In this document: positions 1 through 6,577 of the stretch, piece by piece
Position numbering within the stretch: position 1 is the first letter of the stretch
Layout: each line of letters begins with the position of its first letter
DNA from: an uncultured Clostridia bacterium
GTDB taxonomy: Bacteria > Bacillota > Clostridia > UBA1381
Length of the DNA stretch: 13,311 nt
Reading direction: 5' to 3'
Assembly: GCA_934454745.1 (NCBI GenBank)
Contig: CAKSGP010000014.1
Location: 1 to 13,311 of the forward strand
Made by a program: the position numbers and the translations under genes
Notes under the pieces: model-generated
The model's input: only the letters and a program-made list of their open reading frames with translations
What the model was told of the DNA's origin: nothing
The model's database searches: none

Positions 1-1
1 T

Positions 2-229
2 ATTACAACTGGCGGAACTATTAAGCATATTTTGGCTTCAGGAATGAAAAAACTTACGATTCCATTTCCCTCACTTGAAGAACAACAACGTATTGTTGAC
101 ATTCTTGACAGGTTTGATAAGCTTTGTAATGACATTTCAGAGGGTTTACCTGCTGAGATTGAAGCAAGACAAAAGCAATACGAATACTATCGTGATAAAC
201 TTTTGACATTTAAAAATTCAATTTGTTAA
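2..229 (+). CDS. hsdS: Type I restriction enzyme specificity subunit HsdS, C-terminal fragment
   Basis: Only the last 75 codons are in the window; the frame is open from base 2 and the start lies upstream. HsdS is the DNA-recognition subunit that joins two HsdM and two HsdR subunits and sets the target sequence. The fragment reads IPFPSLEEQQRIVDILDRFD followed by a charged helical tail, which is the usual end of the second target-recognition domain followed by the distal conserved coiled-coil spacer of the family. The stop is followed by 50 noncoding bases and then the next gene on the same strand, and a complete hsdR follows, so this is the tail of an hsdM-hsdS-x-hsdR operon. The specificity cannot be judged because the recognition domains are outside the window. 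Confidence 0.9.
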   Translation: MTTGGTIKHILASGMKKLTIPFPSLEEQQRIVDILDRFDKLCNDISEGLPAEIEARQKQYEYYRDKLLTFKNSIC

Positions 230-279
230 ACACTATTGCTTAGTAAGTTACATATTTTTGAGGTTAAGGAGGTAGAAAC

Positions 280-1224
280 ATGGATACAACCACTCAAATT
301 CCAGCAAACTTCATTGATAATATAGAGTCCTTACAGATTGCAAAATTATCTGACGATGAGTTGTCTACAATAGATAATTTTATATACTTAACTCGTGACG
401 CACAAGAAACAAAACAATTATTTGATATTTTCTATTTTAATTTGCTTTGCCTGAGAAACAATTTTGTATTGTATGCTGGAGATACAGTTAAAAAATCACC
501 AAACTGCCCTGAATACAGCTCTGAAAACATTGCTGTCAATGCTTTGGTTATAAATTTAATAAGCTCTGCAAAGACTCTTGCGGAAAGTCTAAGAACCGTC
601 GCAATTCGTTGGTTTAAAAAAGATGAAGAAAATAGAGATTCATTCAATATATACGTTAGTGATGTATATGATAAATCAATAGTTTATCGTATGCTAATGA
701 ATTTGAGAGACTTTGCACAGCATGGAAATTTACCTGTCAGTCAAAAAGAAGGAAGGTACTCGTTTGATATTTTTCAAATCTTAGCTACTCCTCACTTCAA
801 TTTGAACAAACAAGTCGAAGCAGATATGAATGAATTTTTATCAAACTTTGACCAAAGTGAAGTGACTGCGTGTTTAGCTCTAACGATTACAATTGCTGAT
901 TTTACAGTTAAAGTGATAGACATATATAGACAGTTCCTTACTTATATGAAAGAAAATATATCTTCTGCATATAACAAAATCCAACAGATGATAAAAATAA
1001 ACCCCACTATTGTTTGCAATACTCACGAAATTCTTAATGGGTACATTATTTATTTTATTGGCAACGAGTGTCATGCTTTCAACCCGACAGATAATCCAAA
1101 TAAAATGATTTATGAGTATGATAAATATACTGCGGATATTTATGAAGATGAGGTAAAGGCACTGAAAGCACTGAAAAGGGGATTCAAAAACTGTAGTAAA
1201 CCTAAAAAGGAGAAAGCAATATGA
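280..1224 (+). CDS. Uncharacterised HEPN-motif protein between hsdS and hsdR
   Basis: A 314-residue protein of no family I can name. The start is well supported: AAGGAGGT at 266-273 lies 6 bases before the ATG. The notable feature is R143-D-F-A-Q-H148 within a predicted helical stretch (YRMLMNLRDFAQHG), which fits the R-[N/D/H]-x3-H signature of HEPN domains, many of which are metal-independent RNases in toxin, abortive-infection and CRISPR systems. The flanking sequence is rich in amphipathic helices, compatible with a mostly alpha-helical fold. I see no Walker A motif, signal peptide or membrane segment. The stop overlaps the hsdR start (ATGA), so the two are probably translationally coupled. 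In E. coli the anticodon nuclease PrrC is encoded at this same place, but PrrC has an N-terminal ATPase that this protein lacks. A role as an RNase guarding or backing up the restriction system is inference; it could also be a non-catalytic helical accessory protein. Confidence 0.75.
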   Translation: MDTTTQIPANFIDNIESLQIAKLSDDELSTIDNFIYLTRDAQETKQLFDIFYFNLLCLRNNFVLYAGDTVKKSPNCPEYSSENIAVNALVINLISSAKTLAESLRTVAIRWFKKDEENRDSFNIYVSDVYDKSIVYRMLMNLRDFAQHGNLPVSQKEGRYSFDIFQILATPHFNLNKQVEADMNEFLSNFDQSEVTACLALTITIADFTVKVIDIYRQFLTYMKENISSAYNKIQQMIKINPTIVCNTHEILNGYIIYFIGNECHAFNPTDNPNKMIYEYDKYTADIYEDEVKALKALKRGFKNCSKPKKEKAI

Positions 1225-4200
1225 GCGAATTTAATATAGTGCTTGCTTCAAATGAAAGCACAGTTGTTTCTGAATATACTCCCGAGGGCAAGCGTTCAGA
1301 CAGCTACCAAAGTGAAGCAGAGCTTGAAAAAGAGTTTATAAAGATGCTTGGCACACAAGGATATCAATATATTACCATGCACGAAGAAAAAGACCTTGTG
1401 TTAAATCTGCGTGCTCAGCTTGAAAAGCTAAACGGCTACACTTTTACGGATAATGAGTGGAAGCGTTTCTTTGAAAACAACATTGCCAATGCTAATGAGG
1501 GCATTGTTGAAAAAACAAGAAAGATACAGACCGACCATGTGCAGGTGTTAAAGCGTGATGACGGCACGAGCAAAAATATTTATCTGATTGACAAGAAGAA
1601 TATACATAATAACTTTATGCAGGTAATCAATCAATACGAAAGTAATTCAGAATGCATAATGCATAATGCACAATTAAATGATAACAATTCTGAATTATGC
1701 ATTAAGAATTATGCATTGAAAAATCGTTATGATGTAACGATTTTGGTTAATGGTTTGCCTCTCATTCACGTTGAGCTTAAAAGGCGTGGTGTTGCTATTC
1801 GTGAAGCGTTTAATCAGATAAAGAGATATCAAAGGGACAGCTTTTGGGCAGGCTCGGGACTTTATGAGTATGTGCAAATCTTTGTTATTTCCAACGGAAC
1901 GCATACAAAATATTACTCCAACACAACACGAAACAGCCACATCAAGGAAATGAGCGAATCAGCCAAAAAGTCAAGCAAAAAGACAAGTAACAGCTTTGAG
2001 TTCACGTCATACTGGGCTGACGGCAACAACAAGATTATTGCCGACCTTGTGGACTTTACAAAAACATTCTTTGCTAAGCATTCGATACTGAATATTTTAA
2101 CAAAATACTGTGTGTTTACATCGGAAGATTTGCTTTTGGTAATGCGTCCGTATCAGATTGTGGCAACTGAAAGAATATTAAATCGCATTGAAGTGTCTTC
2201 AAACTACAAAACGGAAGGCTCAGTTGATGCAGGTGGCTATATATGGCATACCACAGGTAGCGGTAAAACGCTGACATCGTTTAAAACGGCACAGCTGGCA
2301 TCACAGCTTCCCTACATTGACAAGGTGCTGTTTGTGGTTGACAGAAAAGACCTTGACTATCAGACAATGAAGGAATACGACCGATTTGAAAAGGGTGCTG
2401 CAAACTCAAATACAAACACAAGCGTTCTTACAAAACAGCTTGAGGACTCAACATCAAGAATCATTATAACAACCATTCAAAAGCTTGATGTTTTTATCAG
2501 AAAGAACAAAACGCACGACATTTACACAAAACACGTTGTTCTTATCTTTGACGAGTGCCACCGCAGTCAGTTTGGTGATATGCATTTGGCTATTATCAAG
2601 CATTTTAAGAAATATCACATCTTTGGGTTTACAGGCACGCCTATTTTTGCAATGAATGCAAGCACAAGCGGTAACCCTAATCTGAAAACGACACCACAGG
2701 CTTTTGGTGATAAACTGCACACCTATACAATCGTTAATGCAATCAATGACGGCAATGTCCTTCCGTTTAGGATTGATTATGTAAATACGGTTAAAACAAA
2801 TGAAAATATCAAGGACGAAAAGGTACGTGCGATTGATATTGAGAAAGCAATGTCAGCCCCTGAGAGGATAAGCGAGATTGTAAAATATACGCTTGAAAAC
2901 TTTGATAAAAAGACAATGCGTAACAGCTTTTATTCATTAAAAGGTCAGAGGGTTGCAGGGTTTAACTCTATATTTGCAGTCAGCTCCATACCTGTTGCAA
3001 TGAAGTATTACAATGAGTTTAAACGTCAGCTTGAAGAAATGCATAAGAAACTGAACATTGCTACAATCTTCAGCTTCTCTGCAAACGAGGACGATCCTGA
3101 GGACGGACTTTTGGAAGAAGGCTTTGATACAGACAGCCTCGACCAAAGCTCACGTGACTTCTTGGAGTCGGCAATAGCTGATTACAACAAGACATTCAGC
3201 ACAAACTTTGATACTTCAAGCGATAAGTTCCAAAACTATTACAAGGACTTGTCAATGAAGATGAAAAACAGAGAAATTGACCTTTTAATCGTTGTAAATA
3301 TGTTCTTGACAGGCTTTGATGCTACTACCCTTAACACGTTGTGGGTAGACAAAAACCTAAAGCAACACGGACTTATACAGGCATTTTCAAGAACAAACAG
3401 AATATTAAACTCCGTTAAGACATACGGAAATATTGTTTGTTTCAGAGATTTGGAGCAGGAAGTTGTTGATGCTATATCTTTATTCGGTGACAAGGATGCT
3501 GAAGGCATTGTGCTTCTTAAAAACTTCGATGCCTACTATTACGGCTATGACGAGAATGGAGTACATCACCCCGGGTTTATTGAGCTTGTTGATGAGTTGA
3601 CATTAAGATTTCCGCTTGGCATTGAGATTATAAGTGAAACAGAGCAAAAAGAGTTTATAAAGCTTTTTGGCAATATCTTAAAGCTTAGAAATATTCTATC
3701 TTCCTTTGACAACTTTGATATGACGGATAAGATCTCAGAAAGAGATATGCAGGATTATCAGAGTGTTTACATTGATTTGTGGCACGAACTGAGAACTGAT
3801 GATAAAGCAGACAAGGAAAATATAAATGATGATATAGAATTTGAGATTGAGCTTATAAAGCAGGTTGAGGTTAACATTGACTATATCCTGATGCTTGTTG
3901 CAAAATATCACGATTCCAATTGTCAGGACAAAGAAATCCTTGCAAGTATTACAAAGGCTGTTAATTCAAGTATTGAGCTTCGTTCAAAGAAAGAGCTTAT
4001 TGACAGCTTCGTGGCAAGTGTTAATACTGATACAAACGTAGAGGATGATTGGAAAATCTTTGTTAAAGAACAAAAGGAAAAGGATATCAGCACGTTGATA
4101 ACAGAAGAGCGGTTAAAGGATGAGGAGGCAAGAAAGTTTATTGATAACGCTTTTCGTGACGGACTGCTTCGTACAACAGGTACAGACATAGACAAGATTA

Positions 4201-4304
4201 TGCCTCCTATGCCGAGGTTCGGCGGTGGCAACAGAGCAGAAAAGAAAAGAGGAATCATTGCGAAATTGACAGCCTTTTTTGAAAAGTACCTTGGATTAGT
4301 GTAA
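1221..4304 (+). CDS. hsdR: Type I restriction enzyme endonuclease/translocase subunit HsdR
   Basis: A 1027-residue complete HsdR, the motor and nuclease of the restriction complex; it translocates DNA with ATP and cuts far from the recognition site. The N-terminal nuclease core is visible as D171, then E185-L-K187 (PD-(D/E)xK type). The superfamily 2 helicase domains follow: Walker A TTGSGKT at 344-350, DECH at 444-447, FTGTP near 470-474, and later the LLIVVNMFLTGFDATTLNTL and IQAFSRTNR motifs. The C-terminal third is helical and ends in a basic segment. The length is normal. The ribosome binding site AAAGGAG at about 1206-1212 precedes the ATG, which overlaps the TGA of the upstream gene. 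Oddity: residues about 142-167 are encoded by a palindromic repeat, replacing the short linker normally found before the nuclease core. The reading frame is otherwise intact, so the enzyme may be active. Confidence 0.95.
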   Translation: MSEFNIVLASNESTVVSEYTPEGKRSDSYQSEAELEKEFIKMLGTQGYQYITMHEEKDLVLNLRAQLEKLNGYTFTDNEWKRFFENNIANANEGIVEKTRKIQTDHVQVLKRDDGTSKNIYLIDKKNIHNNFMQVINQYESNSECIMHNAQLNDNNSELCIKNYALKNRYDVTILVNGLPLIHVELKRRGVAIREAFNQIKRYQRDSFWAGSGLYEYVQIFVISNGTHTKYYSNTTRNSHIKEMSESAKKSSKKTSNSFEFTSYWADGNNKIIADLVDFTKTFFAKHSILNILTKYCVFTSEDLLLVMRPYQIVATERILNRIEVSSNYKTEGSVDAGGYIWHTTGSGKTLTSFKTAQLASQLPYIDKVLFVVDRKDLDYQTMKEYDRFEKGAANSNTNTSVLTKQLEDSTSRIIITTIQKLDVFIRKNKTHDIYTKHVVLIFDECHRSQFGDMHLAIIKHFKKYHIFGFTGTPIFAMNASTSGNPNLKTTPQAFGDKLHTYTIVNAINDGNVLPFRIDYVNTVKTNENIKDEKVRAIDIEKAMSAPERISEIVKYTLENFDKKTMRNSFYSLKGQRVAGFNSIFAVSSIPVAMKYYNEFKRQLEEMHKKLNIATIFSFSANEDDPEDGLLEEGFDTDSLDQSSRDFLESAIADYNKTFSTNFDTSSDKFQNYYKDLSMKMKNREIDLLIVVNMFLTGFDATTLNTLWVDKNLKQHGLIQAFSRTNRILNSVKTYGNIVCFRDLEQEVVDAISLFGDKDAEGIVLLKNFDAYYYGYDENGVHHPGFIELVDELTLRFPLGIEIISETEQKEFIKLFGNILKLRNILSSFDNFDMTDKISERDMQDYQSVYIDLWHELRTDDKADKENINDDIEFEIELIKQVEVNIDYILMLVAKYHDSNCQDKEILASITKAVNSSIELRSKKELIDSFVASVNTDTNVEDDWKIFVKEQKEKDISTLITEERLKDEEARKFIDNAFRDGLLRTTGTDIDKIMPPMPRFGGGNRAEKKRGIIAKLTAFFEKYLGLV
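1645..1720 (+). repeat. Palindromic repeat element inserted in frame in hsdR
   Basis: An imperfect long hairpin made of repeated ATGCATAAT/ATTATGCAT units. The outer arms AATGCATAAT (1651-1660) and ATTATGCATT (1708-1717) are perfectly complementary. The inner arms 1664-1675 and 1693-1704 match at 11 of 12 positions, around a loop of about 17 bases. It is translated as part of HsdR (about ECIMHNAQL then SELCIKNYAL), a low-complexity peptide unlike the rest of the protein. Similar ATGCATTATG-rich palindromes are, from memory, common in intergenic DNA of Clostridia, but I cannot verify family membership here. Confidence 0.7.
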
Positions 4305-4312
4305 TAAGCCAT

Positions 4313-4350
4313 AATATAAAAAGGAGCTTTCGCAAGCTCCTTTTTATATT
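4313..4350. terminator. Bidirectional rho-independent terminator between hsdR and argG
   Basis: A perfect 17-bp stem, AATATAAAAAGGAGCTT (4313-4329) with its complement at 4334-4350, around a TCGC loop. The GC-rich core GGAGCTT is flanked by five A on one side and five T on the other, so both strands read as stem plus U-tract. It can end both the hsd operon (+) and argG (-). Its right edge overlaps the argG stop codon by two bases. Confidence 0.92.
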
Positions 4351-5569
4351 AATCTTTGATACTGTTCTTTTCTTTCATCATTGCACGGACCTTGAGTGGC
4401 AAACCAAACAGGTTAATGAATCCCTCTGCATCCTTGTGGCTGTATAGCTCCTTACTGTCGCCGAATGATGCGATTTCTTCGCTGTACAGTGAATATGGTG
4501 ATTTTGCACCTGCAGGTGTACAAGAGCCTTTGTAAAGCTTCAAGCGAACTTCGCCTGTAACTGTCTTATCCATTTCATCAAACATAGCTGACATTGATTC
4601 ACGAAGAGGTGTGAACCACTTACCGTCATAAACAAGCTCTGAGAACTTGATTGCACTCTGACGCTTAAATGCCTGAGTATCACGGTCAAGACAAAGATAT
4701 TCGAGCTCTGTAATAGCAGTGTACAAGATAGTACCGCCCGGTGTTTCATATACACCTCTTGACTTCATACCTACAAGTCTGTCCTCAACTATATCCGCAA
4801 TACCTACTCCGTGCTTTCCGCCTAATGCATTAAGCTTCTCAAGCAAGGGACGCGGTGCAAGCTTCTCGCCGTCAAGGGATACGGGAACGCCTGCCTCAAA
4901 GCCGATTGTGATATATTCAGGCTCATCAGGTGCCTTCTCAGGTGATACGCCAAGTTTTAAAAGGTTATCAAGCTGAGGCTCATTCCACGGATCCTCAAGG
5001 TCAACACCCTCGTGGCTTATGTGCCATATATTTCTGTCACGGGAATACAAATCCTTCTTTGTAACGGGACACTCTATGCCGTTCTTTTCTGCGTAGTCAA
5101 CTGCGTCCTCTCGTGATGTGATATCCCATTCACGCCAGGGAGCAATAATCTTTAACGATGGGTCAAGTGCCTTAATGGCAAGCTCAAAACGTACCTGGTC
5201 ATTGCCCTTACCGGTAGCACCATGGCATATAGCAACAGCACCCTCTTTATGTGCAATGTCTACAAGAGCCTTTGCTATTATCGGACGTGCATGAGATGTA
5301 CCAAGCAAATACTTACCCTCGTAAACTGCACCTGATTTAAGTGTCGGGAATATGTAGTTCTCAACATAGTCATCACGCAAGTCCTCTATATAGCACTTTA
5401 TTGCACCTGTACGCAATGCACGCTCCTCAAGACCGTCTGTTTCCTTTCCCTGACCAACGTCACCGCAAACACATACAACGTCATAGTTATAGTTTTCTTT
5501 TAACCAGTGGATAATAATTGAAGTATCAAGTCCGCCTGAATATGCTAATACAACTTTGTCTTTAGCCAT
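4349..5569 (-). CDS. argG: Argininosuccinate synthase
   Basis: Joins citrulline and aspartate using ATP to give argininosuccinate, the penultimate step of arginine synthesis, in the cytoplasm. The N-terminus VVLAYSGGLDTS is the ATP-pyrophosphatase P-loop of the family; GTSHARPIIAK and CHGATGKGNDQVRFE follow in the expected order, and the 406-residue length is typical. The frame stays open to a TTG at 5590, but I choose the ATG at 5567-5569 (MAKDKVVLAYSGG) because AAAGGA lies about 12 bases upstream and homologues start just before this beta-strand. It is transcribed alone from a good promoter, with a leader of about 60 bases, and ends at the shared terminator. No argH is visible next to it. 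A pair of ARG-box-like sites upstream suggests ArgR control. Confidence 0.96.
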   Translation of the reverse strand: MAKDKVVLAYSGGLDTSIIIHWLKENYNYDVVCVCGDVGQGKETDGLEERALRTGAIKCYIEDLRDDYVENYIFPTLKSGAVYEGKYLLGTSHARPIIAKALVDIAHKEGAVAICHGATGKGNDQVRFELAIKALDPSLKIIAPWREWDITSREDAVDYAEKNGIECPVTKKDLYSRDRNIWHISHEGVDLEDPWNEPQLDNLLKLGVSPEKAPDEPEYITIGFEAGVPVSLDGEKLAPRPLLEKLNALGGKHGVGIADIVEDRLVGMKSRGVYETPGGTILYTAITELEYLCLDRDTQAFKRQSAIKFSELVYDGKWFTPLRESMSAMFDEMDKTVTGEVRLKLYKGSCTPAGAKSPYSLYSEEIASFGDSKELYSHKDAEGFINLFGLPLKVRAMMKEKNSIKD

Positions 5570-5604
5570 TTTATAATTCATTCCTTTCAACCGTCGATTT
5601 AGCC

Positions 5605-5633
5605 TTGCAAACCGTCGTAATTTATTGTATAAT
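5605..5633 (+). promoter_or_regulatory. Probable ruvC promoter
   Basis: TTGCAA (5605-5610), a 17-base spacer and TATAAT (5628-5633) on the plus strand, giving a start near 5640 and a leader of about 105 bases before ruvC. The -10 is immediately next to the argG -10 on the other strand; together they form the mirror sequence TATAATGGTATTATA, so the two promoters face and overlap each other and probably interfere. Confidence 0.6.
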
Positions 5634-5636
5634 GGT

Positions 5637-5665
5637 ATTATACTATATTCTTCCTAAATATTCAA
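5637..5665 (-). promoter_or_regulatory. argG promoter
   Basis: On the minus strand, TTGAAT (complement of 5660-5665), a 17-base spacer and TATAAT (complement of 5637-5642) form a close match to the sigma-A consensus. Transcription would start near 5630. The -35 box is part of a TGAATATTTA sequence resembling half an ARG box, so a regulator bound there would block the polymerase. Confidence 0.75.
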
Positions 5666-5697
5666 TAGTCAAAATAGAACAAATAAAAATGAATATT

Positions 5698-5736
5698 TAT
5701 GAATTTTTATACAAGTTTTATGAATTTTTATACAGG
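5698..5736. promoter_or_regulatory. Tandem ARG boxes, probable ArgR operator
   Basis: Two 18-bp sites, TATGAATTTTTATACAAG (5698-5715) and TATGAATTTTTATACAGG (5719-5736), are separated by exactly 3 bp. Against the known ARG-box consensus WNTGAATWWWWATTCANW each agrees at 14 of 16 defined positions, and paired boxes 3 bp apart are the classical hexameric ArgR target. A weaker site overlaps at 5688-5705 and a TGAAT half-site lies in the argG -35. The pair lies about 70-105 bases upstream of the predicted argG start and inside the ruvC leader. Identification is by consensus only; ArgR itself is not in the window. Confidence 0.7.
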
Positions 5737-5746
5737 GGTGTGGGAA

Positions 5747-6250
5747 ATGATAATAATTGGAATAGACCCGGGGTATGCAATAGTAGGTGTAGGTGTTGTT
5801 GAATATAAAGGGAATAAATTCAGAACACTTGAATACGGTGCAATAACCACCCCTGCGGGAATGCCGACAGTTGACAGGCTGAAAAAAATATATGATGAGA
5901 TGAATATGTATCTTGAAAAGTACAAGCCTGATGCAGTAGCAATAGAGGAGCTGTTTTTTAATTCAAACCAGAAAACAGCCATAAACGTTGCTCAGGCACG
6001 AGGAGTTATTTTGGTATCTGTCCGCAATAAGAATATACCGATATGCGAATATACACCGCTACAGGTCAAGCAAAGCGTAACAGGCTACGGCAGGGCAGAT
6101 AAAAAACAAATCCAACAGATGGTAAAAACGCTTTTGGGACTTAATGTAATCCCCAAGCCTGATGATGCCGCCGATGCTCTGGCACTCGCCATATGCCATG
6201 CTCATTCAAATAAAATGAATTCAATGCTTAATCTTAATACGGTACGGTAA
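5747..6250 (+). CDS. ruvC: Crossover junction endodeoxyribonuclease RuvC
   Basis: Cuts Holliday junctions in symmetrical fashion after RuvAB branch migration, during recombinational repair. The 167-residue protein begins MIIIGIDPG with catalytic D7, has E67 in AIEELFF, and ends with the D140 and D143 pair in PDDAADALALAICH, so the four acidic metal ligands are present. The frame extends upstream to 5699, but those extra residues merely translate the ARG-box repeats (MNFYT twice); GGGGTGTGGG at 5735-5744 supports the ATG at 5747. ruvA and ruvB do not follow as they often do; instead an unrelated small gene begins 72 bases downstream. Confidence 0.95.
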   Translation: MIIIGIDPGYAIVGVGVVEYKGNKFRTLEYGAITTPAGMPTVDRLKKIYDEMNMYLEKYKPDAVAIEELFFNSNQKTAINVAQARGVILVSVRNKNIPICEYTPLQVKQSVTGYGRADKKQIQQMVKTLLGLNVIPKPDDAADALALAICHAHSNKMNSMLNLNTVR

Positions 6251-6255
6251 AAGAA

Positions 6256-6316
6256 CACCTCACCTTATTTCATATTTATGCATAATATAATGTAGATTAA
6301 AATATGAAAAGAGGTG
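6256..6316 (+). promoter_or_regulatory. Possible hairpin covering the ribosome binding site of the DUF3343 gene
   Basis: CACCTC (6256-6261) is complementary to GAGGTG (6311-6316), the ribosome binding site of the next gene, and TTCATATTT (6269-6277) is complementary to AAATATGAA (6300-6308), with an asymmetric internal loop between. In RNA read through from ruvC the site would be paired. A TATAAT at 6286-6291 could start a shorter RNA lacking the left arm, but no good -35 box is present. Confidence 0.4.
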
Positions 6317-6322
6317 AAAAAC

Positions 6323-6577
6323 ATGCTTGTGACAATAGGTTCAGTAACAACCGCCGCACGTGCATCACGTATAATCGAAAAGGCTTTGGGGATAAATGTA
6401 CAGGTTGTTCATACACCGACAGAGCTTAATCGCGGTGGTTGTTCGTATTCCATTAAATTTAGTGACAGCTACGAAATGTCTGTAAGACGTGTTGTTGCCG
6501 AATACAAAATACCTGTAAGAAGGTGGTACAGAGAATCTGACGGCTCAAGGGGGCATGTCTATAATGATTTATCTTGA
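6323..6577 (+). CDS. DUF3343 family protein, putative Se/S carrier
   Basis: A small 84-residue cytoplasmic protein of the DUF3343 group (described in databases as a putative selenium/sulfur carrier). The pattern MLVTIGSVTTAARASRIIEK, then VHTPTELNRGGCSYSI with a single cysteine at 40, then VRRVVAEYKIPVRRWYR, matches the family's usual layout; the cysteine after GG is the likely functional residue. An upstream GTG at 6314 is part of the ribosome binding site AGAGGTG, so I take the ATG at 6323. It overlaps the start of the following cysteine desulfurase-like gene by 14 bases, which implies coupled translation and a common pathway. The carrier role is from family annotation, not biochemistry I can see. 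Confidence 0.85.
   Translation: MLVTIGSVTTAARASRIIEKALGINVQVVHTPTELNRGGCSYSIKFSDSYEMSVRRVVAEYKIPVRRWYRESDGSRGHVYNDLS

Noticed and set aside
3923..4312. A 129-codon open frame antisense to the end of hsdR
   Set aside because: It lies entirely opposite well-conserved hsdR coding sequence, has no recognisable ribosome binding site or domain, and starts inside the terminator region.
5570..5590. A longer ArgG starting at TTG 5590
   Set aside because: It would start within the sequence that serves as ribosome binding site for the ATG at 5569, and family members begin just before the P-loop strand.
5699..5746. A longer RuvC starting at 5699
   Set aside because: The extra 16 residues only translate the 21-bp tandem repeat, while a good ribosome binding site and the conserved N-terminus support 5747.
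5605..5802. A 65-codon frame across the ruvC promoter and start
   Set aside because: It spans promoter elements and the ARG-box repeats and overlaps ruvC out of frame; the composition is that of spacer DNA.
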